Source: Hoylesella oralis ATCC 33269 (lineage in GTDB: Bacteria > Bacteroidota > Bacteroidia > Bacteroidales > Bacteroidaceae). From it: a stretch of 64,000 nucleotides of DNA. Position 1 is the first letter of the stretch. Every line of letters starts with the position of its first letter. A model generated the notes under the pieces. The model was not told the DNA's origin. It saw only the letters and a program-made list of their open reading frames with translations, and did not search any database. Positions 18,750-28,692 of the stretch are shown here, in pieces. The position numbers were made by a program, and so were the translations under genes. Location: the NCBI RefSeq assembly GCF_000185145.2, contig NZ_GL833119.1:434001-498000 (forward strand), written 5' to 3'.

Positions 18750-19970
18750 TTATCCTATTTGTTTCAACAAGTAGGCACATTTCTCCGGATTACCGAGTGT
18801 TTTACCCTTATCACACGACAATTTCACGCAATCGTGCCACTCTCTGTTCTCGGTAATGCGGCTTCGCGTGAGCTTTACAACTATATTCATGGGCTCGCAG
18901 TTCTCCACATCGCAGGTGAGGAAAGTACCCATACCATAGCTGTCTTGCATGCGTCCGTCGACAAACCGGTGCAGTTCGATGGCACGCTTTATATTAAGAC
19001 CGTTGCTAAAAACCACTTGTTTGGTAGACGGATCTATGCCCAAGCTCTTATATTTCTCGATAATCTTCTCCGTTTGTTCCTCTTCAATGCCGCTATCCAC
19101 GCGCAGTCCTACAAACATCATGGCCATACGTTTAGACAGATTATTAAAGAAAACGCGATCGCCAAAGCAATCATAAAGGTATATACCGTTATCTCCGTCG
19201 TAAACATCGCTGAACTTACGCATCACGTTGAAATTACATTCGAACACTCCGCTTACGTTCTCCTCGAACTCAATGAGCTGATGACTCATGGTACCGATGG
19301 GCGTCAGCCCATATTTCATGGCAAAATATACGTTGCTGGTGCCCGTAAATCGGCCCGTCCACGGATAATGTACGCCGTCTTCATCGTAGCCCTCCTGCTC
19401 GTACACCTCCTTCATGGTACGTATCACCATGTCGTGATGGTCGAACGAAAGGCGCCTACGTGTGCCCATATCGCCCAGCACAATGCCGTTTCGGAGTATC
19501 TCCTTCGTCTTCCGGATAGCCCGCTCGTGCTCGTTTTTCGGATCGTATCGCTCTATTTCTCCGCGCAGTGTGTGCATTAGTTCCGATACGATGGAGAGGA
19601 TAGGCATTTCCCACATGATGGTCGAATACCACTTTCCGCGCACCGATATATCAAGATGACCTTCCTCATCCTGCGATACCGAAACCTCATGAGGGTTGAA
19701 CCGATAGCCTCGCAAGAAAGTAAAATACCATTCGGGCAGGTAATACATCTTGCGTTTCATGAACGCAATCTCCTCCGAAGTTATCATTACGTGTGGCATC
19801 AGTCCCAGCTGTTCCTTCACTAACTCGCCGAACCCTTTGGGATACCGCGTCTTGTTACGGTCGAAAAACGTATATTCTACCTCTGCGCGAGGGTAAGTCT
19901 GCAGCACGTAGTACTGACAACTGAACGTGTAGGCATCGTTGTCTGTAAAGTGATTGATGATTTGTCGCAT
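18750..19970 (-). CDS. pncB: Nicotinate phosphoribosyltransferase
   Basis: A 406-residue cytoplasmic enzyme of NAD salvage that makes nicotinate mononucleotide from nicotinate and PRPP, using ATP. Normal length. Recognisable features are the N-terminal FTDNDAYTFSCQYYV, the WEMPILSIVSE core, GTSNVYFAMKYGLTPIGTMSHQ containing the phosphorylated His, and VFSNGLN near the PRPP site. It is a single gene with its own promoter and converges on SusD 2. Confidence 0.96.
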   Translation of the reverse strand: MRQIINHFTDNDAYTFSCQYYVLQTYPRAEVEYTFFDRNKTRYPKGFGELVKEQLGLMPHVMITSEEIAFMKRKMYYLPEWYFTFLRGYRFNPHEVSVSQDEEGHLDISVRGKWYSTIMWEMPILSIVSELMHTLRGEIERYDPKNEHERAIRKTKEILRNGIVLGDMGTRRRLSFDHHDMVIRTMKEVYEQEGYDEDGVHYPWTGRFTGTSNVYFAMKYGLTPIGTMSHQLIEFEENVSGVFECNFNVMRKFSDVYDGDNGIYLYDCFGDRVFFNNLSKRMAMMFVGLRVDSGIEEEQTEKIIEKYKSLGIDPSTKQVVFSNGLNIKRAIELHRFVDGRMQDSYGMGTFLTCDVENCEPMNIVVKLTRSRITENREWHDCVKLSCDKGKTLGNPEKCAYLLKQIG

Positions 19971-20051
19971 GTATTATGAATGTATTTTACCGTTTCTCCG
20001 ATAAGTGTCCGGGCAGAACAGCGATACACTGTTTGAACGCCGGATACGGGG

Positions 20052-20059
20052 CAAAGATA
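20052..20059 (-). promoter_or_regulatory. -7 box of pncB
   Basis: On the minus strand the bases read TATCTTTG, matching TAnnTTTG, about 80 bases upstream of the pncB start. No clear -33 element at the usual distance. Confidence 0.5.
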
Positions 20060-20168
20060 CAACATATTTCCGATAAACGGCCGAAATCTTACATTTTCGT
20101 TATCGTTAAACCGCAAATGTATTATCAAACTTTAACGCGTGTTTGCCGTATAATCGGAGCGAAAAGAG

Positions 20169-20176
20169 TATCTTCG
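20169..20176 (+). promoter_or_regulatory. Possible -7 box of the OsmC-like gene
   Basis: TATCTTCG differs from TAnnTTTG at one position and lies 30 bases before the ATG; a TTTG at 20142-20145 is spaced 23 bases away. The box sits inside a 7-bp inverted repeat (GAGCGAA and TTCGCTC), which could be an operator. Confidence 0.35.
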
Positions 20177-20205
20177 CTCTGTAAACATTCAAAATATCAG
20201 TAATT

Positions 20206-20610
20206 ATGATGTCAGCAAAAGTAACTTATCAAGGTAAATACCGTTTCGAATCGGTGTACCTTAAATCCGGAGATGAGATACACACCGATGCCTCTCAAGA
20301 CAGTGGCGGCGAAGGTTTTCATCCAACGCCCGTACATGTTTTGGCGATCGCATTGGCCACCTGTGCCATGACCACCATGGCTATGGGCGTAGAAAAACAT
20401 GGGGATAGTTTTAATGGATGCTATGCGGAAATCGGCAATATAGAGGAAGATGATGAGAAAGTTACGGTTTCTAAGATCACGATAACATTCCATCTGAAAG
20501 CCTCGTACAACGATGCTATGCGCAAACGCATCGAGGCCTATGCGCGCAAAGGTTGCTATGTGGGCAACAGTCTCACGGCGGAAAAGAACTTTATTTATCT
20601 CTACGAATAG
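20206..20610 (+). CDS. OsmC/Ohr-family peroxiredoxin-like protein
   Basis: A 134-residue cytoplasmic protein of the OsmC fold, a family that reduces organic peroxides with two cysteines. Seen: the substrate-loop stretch GGEGFHPTPVHVLAIALATCAM with the first Cys, and RKGCYVGNSL with the second. The second Cys is followed by YVG rather than the PVS of classical OsmC, so this is a divergent subfamily. Two adjacent ATG codons open the gene (20206 and 20209); the first is used here. It stands alone between divergent pncB and cysS. Confidence 0.85.
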   Translation: MMSAKVTYQGKYRFESVYLKSGDEIHTDASQDSGGEGFHPTPVHVLAIALATCAMTTMAMGVEKHGDSFNGCYAEIGNIEEDDEKVTVSKITITFHLKASYNDAMRKRIEAYARKGCYVGNSLTAEKNFIYLYE

Positions 20611-20739
20611 CTTTACCTGTAGATAGAAGACCAGATAGAATGGCAGTCTGTCTGTATTATTCCATAGTTCTATAAACGATATAGGCAATGTGTACGCAAC
20701 ATAGTTGTACCATTTTTATGTCGTTTACGGAATAAGTTG

Positions 20740-20747
20740 TACCTTTG
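20740..20747 (+). promoter_or_regulatory. -7 box of cysS
   Basis: TACCTTTG matches TAnnTTTG and lies 26 bases before the cysS ATG. The upstream -33 region is T-rich but has no exact TTTG. Confidence 0.5.
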
Positions 20748-20773
20748 TATGCACATTATCTATAGTCATTTTT

Positions 20774-22264
20774 ATGGAACAAAGACTGGTTATCTATAAT
20801 ACTCTTTCACGAAAGAAGGAGGTATTCAAGCCGTTGCATGCACCTAATGTGGGCATGTATGTATGCGGTCCGACGGTTTACGGCGCTCCCCATTTGGGAC
20901 ATGCGCGCCCTGCAATCACGTTCGACATACTTTTCCGCTATCTCAAGCATCTGGGTTATAAGGTACGCTACGTGCGCAATATTACCGATGTGGGGCATCT
21001 TGAGCACGATGCCGACGAGGGAGACGACAAGATAGAGAAGAAAGCACGCCTCGAACAGCTGGAACCTATGGAGATTGCACAGCATTATGCAAACAGTTAC
21101 CATGCCGCCATGGACGCGCTCAATGTACTTCCGCCGAGCATAGAACCCCGTGCCACCGGTCATATCATAGAGCAAGAAGAGCTCGTGAACGAGATTTTAA
21201 AGAACGGATATGCCTACGAAAGCAACGGTTCTATTTACTTCGACATCGAGAAATACAATAGAAAACATCGGTATGGCATACTGTCTGGGCGCAATCTCGA
21301 CGACGTTATCAACAACAGCAGGGCACTTGAAGGCGTGGAAGAGAAGCATAATCAGGCCGATTTTGCCTTATGGAAAAAGGCACAGCCCGAACATATAATG
21401 CGATGGCCCAGCCCATGGAGCGACGGTTTCCCGGGCTGGCATTGCGAGTGTACGGCTATGGGGCGCAAATATCTGGGCAATCATTTCGACATACACGGCG
21501 GAGGTATGGACCTGATATTCCCCCACCACGAGTGCGAGATAGCACAGGCAGTAGCCTCGCAAGGCGATCAGATGGTGCATTACTGGATGCATAACAACAT
21601 GATAACCATCAACGGACAGAAGATGGGCAAGAGTCTTGGCAACTTCATCACGCTGGAACAGTTCTTTAAAGGTACGCACGAAAGCCTTTCGCAAGCCTAT
21701 TCGCCGATGACGATACGCTTCTTTATCCTTTCTGCACACTACCGCGGAACGGTCGATTTCTCGAATGAAGCGCTCATAGCAAGTGCAAAAGGGTTCGACA
21801 GACTTATGACGGGTATTGCCGACATAGCACGTGTACCCGTGTCGAGCGAAAGCGATGAGGCTGTAAAACAGTTCGTCGGCGAGCTTCGTCAGAAGTGTTA
21901 CGATGCCATGAACGACGATCTTCAGACGCCTACCGTTATCAGCAATCTCTTCGAGGCATGCCATGTTATCAACTCGTTGCTCGACCATAAGGCACGCATC
22001 TCTGCCACCGATCTGGCCGATTTGGCCGATACGATGCACTTATTTGCCCTTGATATCTTGGGATTAAAGAGCGAGAAAGGGATTAACAACGATGCCCGAG
22101 AGGCGTCATACGGCAAAGTAGTAGACATGGTTCTCGCTTTAAGAGCCAAAGCAAAGCAGAATAAAGACTGGACAACCAGCGATCAAATACGCGATGCCTT
22201 AGCCGAAGCCGGCTTTGAAGTAAAAGATACCAAAGACGGAGTAACGTGGAAACTGAATAAGTAA
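20774..22264 (+). CDS. cysS: Cysteinyl-tRNA synthetase
   Basis: A 496-residue class I synthetase that charges tRNA-Cys. Start at 20774 ([10 protein letters not shown]); an upstream in-frame ATG at 20705 would read through the promoter. The HIGH motif appears as PHLGHARP and the KMSKS motif as KMGKSLGNF. The zinc ligands are the Cys of [10 protein letters not shown], the Cys of GWHCECTAM and the His/Cys of HHECE. The length and the C-terminal DALR-like helical part are normal. Confidence 0.97.
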   Translation: MEQRLVIYNTLSRKKEVFKPLHAPNVGMYVCGPTVYGAPHLGHARPAITFDILFRYLKHLGYKVRYVRNITDVGHLEHDADEGDDKIEKKARLEQLEPMEIAQHYANSYHAAMDALNVLPPSIEPRATGHIIEQEELVNEILKNGYAYESNGSIYFDIEKYNRKHRYGILSGRNLDDVINNSRALEGVEEKHNQADFALWKKAQPEHIMRWPSPWSDGFPGWHCECTAMGRKYLGNHFDIHGGGMDLIFPHHECEIAQAVASQGDQMVHYWMHNNMITINGQKMGKSLGNFITLEQFFKGTHESLSQAYSPMTIRFFILSAHYRGTVDFSNEALIASAKGFDRLMTGIADIARVPVSSESDEAVKQFVGELRQKCYDAMNDDLQTPTVISNLFEACHVINSLLDHKARISATDLADLADTMHLFALDILGLKSEKGINNDAREASYGKVVDMVLALRAKAKQNKDWTTSDQIRDALAEAGFEVKDTKDGVTWKLNK

Positions 22265-22266
22265 AC

Positions 22267-22325
22267 AAGCACGACAGAACGAAATGCCACATCTAACAAA
22301 CGTAGGTGTGGCATTTATCGTGCTT
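22267..22325 (+). terminator. Two-tier hairpin terminator after cysS
   Basis: An outer 8-bp stem (AAGCACGA at 22267-22274 with TCGTGCTT at 22318-22325) encloses an inner 10-bp stem (AAATGCCACA at 22282-22291 with TGTGGCATTT at 22307-22316). It begins 3 bases after the cysS stop. The T-run is weak. Confidence 0.65.
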
Positions 22326-22535
22326 ACACTTTATCTGTATGAACAGCAGGCGGTATGCCTATCGTACCCGAAAGCCTGTTGTTACTATCATTCTTCATTC
22401 GTTCGTTTGCCGTTCAAACAATCTGAATTTACTACAAAAGCGAGTTTGATTTACTACAGAAGCAATTGAGAATACGCCGAGTACATGCAAATTGTAATTA
22501 TTGTCTGTTCGCTTGTTTCTTACAAAAGTTTTCCC

Positions 22536-22569
22536 TATCTTTGTAACAGGCAGGTACCGAGCTCCTGCC
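22536..22569 (+). promoter_or_regulatory. Promoter and leader hairpin of the GH76 gene
   Basis: TATCTTTG at 22536-22543 is a consensus -7 box, with CTTG 20 bases upstream. The predicted transcript starts close to a 6-bp hairpin (GGCAGG 22549-22554, CCTGCC 22564-22569), which would stabilise or regulate the 5' end. The remaining spacer from 22326 shows nothing else. Confidence 0.55.
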
Positions 22570-22604
22570 AAATAAAGAATCAGATGGTTAACTAATACCC
22601 TATC

Positions 22605-25600
22605 ATGAAAAAAACAATCGTTATATTTCTGCTATTCGCACTGTATGGCACGGTGCGGGCCGGCATCCGTTCGGGCCACATTTACAAAATAGTGTCGGCA
22701 ACCGATAAAAACAAGTCGGTTTTCATAACCAACTCTTCGCTCGAGAACCATGCCAAAGCAGTGTTATGGACGTATACCGACGTGCCTTCGCAGCAGTGGG
22801 AAGCCGTGCAAAATGCCGACGCATCGTTCTCGTTCCGCAATGCTTACACAGGTAAGTATCTTAGTAGGAACGGGAATTTGGCTGCTTCGGCGGAGATATA
22901 TCAGGCGATAAGCGCCGCCGTATCGGCAGCTAAGTGGAATGTTATGGCTGTTCAAAGCGATAATAACCTATATACATTGGCGCAAAGCGGTACAACCGGT
23001 ACCTTTTGTCTTGCCATATCGAATACTTCCGATGGCTCCCCGCTCGTCCTGTCGGCAATGAAGACGGGCGACGATGCGAACCACGGGCAGTGGTACCTTG
23101 AAGAGGTAACGCCGGTGAAAGGGCTCGATAGCGCCGTGCGCACCCGTATCATGAACGGATGGCTCAATAAGTTCAAGCGCATGCGCGGTACCTATCTCTC
23201 GCTTGGAACGGGCGGAGCATGGGGCGATGCAGAGATGATGGAAACGTTGCTCGATGCATACGAGACCACCGGCAATGCCGAATATATCGATATATTTAAT
23301 AAAGTGTTCGGTTATTTTCATAAGAATGTGGGCGATACTTGGAACAAGTTGGTGTTCTCATTGGCCTATAAATGGTACGGACACGACTTTAACGACGATG
23401 TTATGTGGATGGTTCTCGCCTCGATAAGAGCCTACATGCTTACGGGAAACACAACATATCGCGACTATGCAAAGCGAAACTTCGACCTTATCTATACCCG
23501 TTCGCTCAATCAGTGGGGCATGCTAAGATGGGCGGAAAAGACAGGTAACAGGAACGGAACCAACTCCTGTATCAACGGACCTGCCGAGGTAGCGGCATGT
23601 TATATAGCTTCTGCCACGGGTGATGATAGCTATTTTGAGAAGGCGCGTGCCCTTTATAATCGGCAGAGGCGCTACCTTTTCAACGCACAGACGGGACAGG
23701 TGTACGACTCGTTCGTATGGGATGAGACCGCTAATTTGCCTTCTTCCAACAACAACAGGTGGGCTTCGACCTACAATCAGGGTACAATGCTCGGCGCTGC
23801 AGTGCTGCTCTATAACCATTACGGCGACGATATGTACCGGCAAGATGCAGAGAAGATAATGGATTACACGGTAAAGAAACTCTGCAACAGCGACGGTATT
23901 ATCAATGTATGTCAGGTGGTCGACGGCGATCTATGCGGTTTCAAGGGCATACTGATGCGCTATGTACGCAGGTTCATCGTAGACATGAACAAGCCCGAAT
24001 ATGTGGAATGGATGCAGAAGAATGCCATGCAAGCCTACTGTAATATGAACTCCGATGGCGTTATTTGTTCGGCATGGCTCACGAAATCGGCCGAAGATTA
24101 TAAGTTCGGCGATAAGAGTTTCGCCGGTGAACCTTTCGGTTGTTCCACCGCCGTATCGGTTGCGTTCAACACACCTCTTAGTGCCGACAGGATTGTAAAG
24201 AATGCCTACGCCAAGATAAAGGCTGAAGAATTCGATTACCTGCGCGGCATAAGCGTGGTGGCAGGTACGGCCGGCGATAATAGTAGTGAGGTATCGGGCA
24301 TTTCTAACGGCCGTTTCACCGTATATAATAATGTGAACTTTGGAAATAGAACTGCCACCTCGGCTGCTTTCAGAGTATCGGAACCAAGCTCGTCGGCTCT
24401 CGTTTGCGCCATCGAAATACATCTCGACAGCATTAATGGTGCCTGCATAGGAACGGTATCGGTACCCAATACCGCCGGTTGGAAGACTGTTAAAGCCGAT
24501 ATTACGCCCACAGAAGGCATGCACAACGTGTATCTGAAATACGTAGATGCCTCGAACAGCGGCGTTACAGACTGCTTCCATCTCGATTATTTCTGCTTCG
24601 GTTCGGCAAATACGCCCATCATGAGCGATATAACCGATAATGGCGGCAGGCTTACATCGGCGGTCGGCAACACGAAGATGCAGGCTCTTACGGATAATCA
24701 TGCCACAACTGCCGTAACCGTGAGTACTAAGAAAGCGTGGTTCATGTACCGTTCACCGGCACCGGTAGTACTGAAAGGCTACGCTATAGGCAGCGCTTCG
24801 GGCGATAATTCGGAGGACTTGAAGGCGTGGACGCTGCTTGCATCGGCGGATGGCGATACATGGACAGAACTCGATGTGCAAGAAGACGCTACTTTTCCGG
24901 CACGGTGTATGCTGAAATATTATACGGTGAACACCGACAGGGCATACACCTATTTCCGGCTGAACGTGCGGGCAAATAACGGAGGTGCGGCGCTCAGCGC
25001 GAGCGAATGGCAATTATTGGGCACTTGCATCTTTGCCGACGACATTACGGCCGATGGGGGTACGCTTACTTCGGGCGATGCCTTGCTGACCGACAAGGAC
25101 GCTTCTACAGTCGCAGGCGTTGCCGTCGGCGCGGCAGGAGCCATTGTGTACAAGGCGAAAGGCATGTATGTACCCGTGCGTTATAGTATGACTTCCGCAA
25201 CTACAGCAGGCACGCATGCCCCTTCGGAGTGGGCGCTGTATGGCTCGCAAAACCGCACTGTTTGGACAATACTCGACAGACAAACGGAACAGGTATTCCC
25301 CGAGAACGGAATAACCCGATATTATAATGTGGATACACCTGCTGCCTATCAGTATTACAAGCTACAGATAACTGCAACAGACGGGCATCCTAATGCCGAT
25401 ATAGCCGAGTTTCAGCTGTTCGGCAACCTTGCTGCATCAGCCGTACTATATAATGATATAACCAAAAACGGCGGTAAACTGTCGGCTTCGGGCGGTGCTG
25501 AACACAACGAACTAACGGCGCTTATCGACAACAATCCGCAATCTGTTGCGGTTATACCTTTCGATCATGGGGCGTGGATACAATACGAATCGCCGATACC

Positions 25601-26558
25601 CGTCTGCCTTTCGGCTTATACATTGTGCAGCGGTTACGAAAACACGAAGAGTCCGCGCACGTGGTCTTTACAGGCTTCGAACGACGGAACCACATGGAAG
25701 AGCCTCGACGAGCGCCCTATAGTGTCGTTCAGCGGCAAGTCCGTCTGCCGTACTTATCCGGTTACAGGCACTGGCAAATACAGATATTTCCGTTTCAATA
25801 TAGATAATCTCTCGAATGCCTCGGCAAACGAGACCGTTATCGGCGAGATACAATTGCACGGACTGTGCCTTTCAAACAACGATTTAACGGCAAACAACGG
25901 CGTTAAGTCGGCAGAAGTACCCGGCGTAAAAGCCAGTGAAGGCTACACGATGATATTCGATAAGTCGGCTGAAACGAAGTATTGTTTCCCTTTCTACGGC
26001 TCTTCGTGGACGATGTATGAGGCTCCGTCGAAGATAAAAGTCGATTTGTACAGCATAACATCGGCAAACGACGATGATACACGCGATCCGAAAGCATGGC
26101 AGCTCGAGGCTTCGAACGACGGAAACGAGTGGGTTATACTTGACAGGCGCAACAACCAATCGTTCTACAACCGCAAGATTACCCAGTTTTACGGTTTCGA
26201 CAACACGGCCGAATATAAGTTTTATCGCCTGCAACTTACGGCGAATAACGGTAGTCCCGACTGCCAGTTGGCCGACTGGCAGCTGTTCTTTTCGGATACG
26301 CCCGCTACGGGTATCGCCGATAGGGCGTGGATAAATACCGAGAGCGGCGTATATACGAACTCGATAACCGGCAACCTTAGTGTTCGTACTCCTACCTCTG
26401 CGGCAGTAGAAATTTATACTTTAAAGGGACAGATGGTATATCGAACGCATGTAAATGCAGGCCGTCATAAGATTTCTTTCGGCGGCTATGCCCATGGGAT
26501 ATATCTCGTAAAACTGATGATGGGCGGAAAAATAAAGACCGTGAAGATCGTAAAATAA
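22605..26558 (+). CDS. GH76 alpha-1,6-mannanase with binding modules and T9SS tail
   Basis: A 1317-residue secreted enzyme. Domains in order: signal peptide (1-19); a ricin-type trefoil-like module (about 22-168); a GH76 (alpha/alpha)6 catalytic domain (about 172-510) with the catalytic Asp pair D264-D265 in NDDVMWM; a CBM6-like module (about 541-666); four discoidin/F5-8C-like modules (about 673-806, 811-940, 948-1087, 1091-1229); and a C-terminal T9SS sorting domain (about 1245-1317, ending GIYLVKLMMGGKIKTVKIVK). GH76 enzymes cut alpha-1,6-mannan backbones such as yeast mannan. The sorting tail implies export by type IX secretion and surface attachment or release. The gene is monocistronic and is not in a PUL, which is unusual for a mannanase. 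Confidence 0.9.
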   Translation: MKKTIVIFLLFALYGTVRAGIRSGHIYKIVSATDKNKSVFITNSSLENHAKAVLWTYTDVPSQQWEAVQNADASFSFRNAYTGKYLSRNGNLAASAEIYQAISAAVSAAKWNVMAVQSDNNLYTLAQSGTTGTFCLAISNTSDGSPLVLSAMKTGDDANHGQWYLEEVTPVKGLDSAVRTRIMNGWLNKFKRMRGTYLSLGTGGAWGDAEMMETLLDAYETTGNAEYIDIFNKVFGYFHKNVGDTWNKLVFSLAYKWYGHDFNDDVMWMVLASIRAYMLTGNTTYRDYAKRNFDLIYTRSLNQWGMLRWAEKTGNRNGTNSCINGPAEVAACYIASATGDDSYFEKARALYNRQRRYLFNAQTGQVYDSFVWDETANLPSSNNNRWASTYNQGTMLGAAVLLYNHYGDDMYRQDAEKIMDYTVKKLCNSDGIINVCQVVDGDLCGFKGILMRYVRRFIVDMNKPEYVEWMQKNAMQAYCNMNSDGVICSAWLTKSAEDYKFGDKSFAGEPFGCSTAVSVAFNTPLSADRIVKNAYAKIKAEEFDYLRGISVVAGTAGDNSSEVSGISNGRFTVYNNVNFGNRTATSAAFRVSEPSSSALVCAIEIHLDSINGACIGTVSVPNTAGWKTVKADITPTEGMHNVYLKYVDASNSGVTDCFHLDYFCFGSANTPIMSDITDNGGRLTSAVGNTKMQALTDNHATTAVTVSTKKAWFMYRSPAPVVLKGYAIGSASGDNSEDLKAWTLLASADGDTWTELDVQEDATFPARCMLKYYTVNTDRAYTYFRLNVRANNGGAALSASEWQLLGTCIFADDITADGGTLTSGDALLTDKDASTVAGVAVGAAGAIVYKAKGMYVPVRYSMTSATTAGTHAPSEWALYGSQNRTVWTILDRQTEQVFPENGITRYYNVDTPAAYQYYKLQITATDGHPNADIAEFQLFGNLAASAVLYNDITKNGGKLSASGGAEHNELTALIDNNPQSVAVIPFDHGAWIQYESPIPVCLSAYTLCSGYENTKSPRTWSLQASNDGTTWKSLDERPIVSFSGKSVCRTYPVTGTGKYRYFRFNIDNLSNASANETVIGEIQLHGLCLSNNDLTANNGVKSAEVPGVKASEGYTMIFDKSAETKYCFPFYGSSWTMYEAPSKIKVDLYSITSANDDDTRDPKAWQLEASNDGNEWVILDRRNNQSFYNRKITQFYGFDNTAEYKFYRLQLTANNGSPDCQLADWQLFFSDTPATGIADRAWINTESGVYTNSITGNLSVRTPTSAAVEIYTLKGQMVYRTHVNAGRHKISFGGYAHGIYLVKLMMGGKIKTVKIVK

Positions 26559-26674
26559 CGGTATATTCTATTCATGCTGTTACCACAAATGGGCAGAGGC
26601 AGAGACAGACAGGCCGTTTATCGTACATAAACATGGCACCTGTTAGCGACAGACAGACCATTTGTTTGTAACAG

Positions 26675-26710
26675 GGTATATTTTTTGAAAAAACAGGTGA
26701 AAAATATACC
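26675..26710. promoter_or_regulatory. 11-bp perfect inverted repeat upstream of korA
   Basis: GGTATATTTTT at 26675-26685 pairs with AAAAATATACC at 26700-26710 around a 14-base loop. It ends 9 bases before the korA -33 box. It could be an operator, or the terminator of the GH76 transcript since T-rich sequence follows. Confidence 0.5.
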
Positions 26711-26719
26711 TTATTTTAT

Positions 26720-26750
26720 TTTGCATTCTCAAATATATTTTCCACCTTTG
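26720..26750 (+). promoter_or_regulatory. Promoter of korAB
   Basis: TTTG at 26720-26723, a 19-base spacer and CACCTTTG at 26743-26750 (one mismatch to TAnnTTTG). The expected start lies a few bases downstream, giving a leader of about 25 bases. Confidence 0.6.
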
Positions 26751-26782
26751 CATGGCGAATACTAATCTAATCTAAATACTTT

Positions 26783-28681
26783 ATGGCAGAAGAACTGGAT
26801 GTAAAAGAATTAGCACATGTGGTCGTACGTTTCTCGGGTGATTCCGGCGACGGCATGCAACTCGCGGGAAACATATTCTCAACAATATCGGCAACAGTGG
26901 GGAATGGCATTTCTACATTCCCCGATTATCCGGCCGACATACGCGCCCCGCAAGGTTCATTGACGGGGGTTTCGGGCTTTCAAGTACACATTGGAGAGGG
27001 ACGCATATATACTCCGGGCGACAGATGCGACGTGCTCGTGGCCATGAATGCGGCCGCTCTGATGACGCAATACAGATACTGTAAGCCTCAAGCAACCATC
27101 ATCATCGACACCGACAGCTTCGGTCCGAACGATTTAAAAAAGGCGAAGTTTACCGGCGACGACTATTTGGGAGAGCTCGGAATAGACTCTGATCGGGTGG
27201 TAGCCTGCCCGATTACCAAGATGGTAAAGGACTGCTTGTCCGACTGCGGCATGGATAATAAGGCGATACTCAAGTGCCGTAACATGTTTGCATTGGGCTT
27301 GGTGTGCTGGTTGTTCAACCGTGATCTGTCGCTGGTAGAACACTTTCTCCGCGATAAGTTTGCCAAAAAGCCCGCCTTGGCCGAGAATAATATCAAGGTA
27401 GTGAATGCAGGTTACGATTACGGACATAACACGCATTCCTCTGTTCCGGCCACTTATCGCATAGAATCCAAGGTAAAACAGCCCGGCAGATATATGGACA
27501 TCACGGGTAACAAGGCCACGGCATACGGGCTGATTGCCGCTGCCGAGAAAGCCGGGCTGAAGCTGTTCCTCGGCTCCTACCCTATTACGCCGGCAACGGA
27601 TATACTGCACGAGTTGTCTAAGCATAAGTCGTGCGGGGTGATTACAGTACAATGCGAGGACGAAATATCAGGGTGTGCCAGCGCTGTAGGGGCTTCTTTC
27701 GCGGGCGCTCTTGCCGCTACATCTACGTCAGGGCCGGGTATTTGTCTTAAATCAGAGGCCATCAATCTGGCCGTGATAGACGAACTACCGCTCGTAATTA
27801 TCGATGTACAGCGCGGAGGACCGTCTACCGGTCTGCCTACAAAGAGCGAACAAACCGATTTGTTGCAGGCTCTATACGGTCGAAACGGCGAAAGTCCGAT
27901 GCCGGTTATAGCTGCTACGAGCCCTACCAACTGCTTTGAAGCCGCCTACATGGCCGCTAAAATTGCGCTGGAACACCTTACACCGGTGATACTCCTAACA
28001 GATGCCTTTATTGCCAACGGCTCTTCGGCATGGAAGTTGCCGAAAATGGCCGACTTGCCCGAAATACATCCTCATTACGTAAACGCCGAACAGAAGTACA
28101 AGTATACGCCTTATAAGCGCGATGAGTATACGCATGTGCGTTATTGGGCTATCCCCGGACAGGAAGGATACGAACATATATTGGGCGGATTAGAGAAAGA
28201 TGGCGAGACCGGAGCTATCTCTACGGAGCCCGAAAACCACGATCTGATGGATAGGCTGCGCTTTGAGAAGGTGGCTAAAATACCCGTTCCCGACCTACAG
28301 GTAGAGGGTGATGCCGACGATGCCGAACTACTTATCGTGGGTTTCGGCAGCACCTATGGCCATTTATATTCGGCCATGCAGGAAATGAGAAGGAAAGGCA
28401 AAAAGATAGCCTTGGCACAATTCGAGTACATCAATCCCCTTCCGGCAAATACGGCAGAGGTATTATTAAGGTATAAAAAGGTGGTGGTAGCCGAACAGAA
28501 CCTCGGTCAACTGGCTGCATTTCTCCGTATACGCATCAATGGCTTTACACCTTACCAGTACGATCAGGTAAAGGGACAGCCTTTCGTGGTAAGTGAACTT
28601 GTGAAAGGCTTTGAACATGTGCTCGAAACAAACGGCATGGATAAAGGCAAGACCTTTAATGAACGGATTATAAAACTTTAA
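26783..28681 (+). CDS. korA: 2-oxoacid:ferredoxin oxidoreductase, alpha subunit (gamma-alpha fusion)
   Basis: A 632-residue subunit of 2-oxoglutarate:ferredoxin oxidoreductase (KorAB), which makes succinyl-CoA and reduced ferredoxin. The N-terminal gamma domain (VVRFSGDSGDGMQLAG, PDYPADIRAPQGS) is fused to the alpha part (LFLGSYPITPATDILHELSKH, TSTSGPGICLKSEAINLA, DVQRGGPSTGLPTKSEQTDL). These are the standard KorA signatures. The beta subunit follows after 11 bases. No separate ferredoxin-like korD is present. Assignment to 2-oxoglutarate rather than another 2-oxoacid rests on similarity recalled from Bacteroidetes enzymes. Confidence 0.92.
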   Translation: MAEELDVKELAHVVVRFSGDSGDGMQLAGNIFSTISATVGNGISTFPDYPADIRAPQGSLTGVSGFQVHIGEGRIYTPGDRCDVLVAMNAAALMTQYRYCKPQATIIIDTDSFGPNDLKKAKFTGDDYLGELGIDSDRVVACPITKMVKDCLSDCGMDNKAILKCRNMFALGLVCWLFNRDLSLVEHFLRDKFAKKPALAENNIKVVNAGYDYGHNTHSSVPATYRIESKVKQPGRYMDITGNKATAYGLIAAAEKAGLKLFLGSYPITPATDILHELSKHKSCGVITVQCEDEISGCASAVGASFAGALAATSTSGPGICLKSEAINLAVIDELPLVIIDVQRGGPSTGLPTKSEQTDLLQALYGRNGESPMPVIAATSPTNCFEAAYMAAKIALEHLTPVILLTDAFIANGSSAWKLPKMADLPEIHPHYVNAEQKYKYTPYKRDEYTHVRYWAIPGQEGYEHILGGLEKDGETGAISTEPENHDLMDRLRFEKVAKIPVPDLQVEGDADDAELLIVGFGSTYGHLYSAMQEMRRKGKKIALAQFEYINPLPANTAEVLLRYKKVVVAEQNLGQLAAFLRIRINGFTPYQYDQVKGQPFVVSELVKGFEHVLETNGMDKGKTFNERIIKL

Positions 28682-28692
28682 AACTAATCGCT

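Noticed and set aside
18711..19580. A 289-codon plus-strand frame opposite pncB
   Set aside because: pncB is unambiguous on the other strand; the frame has no recognisable domain.
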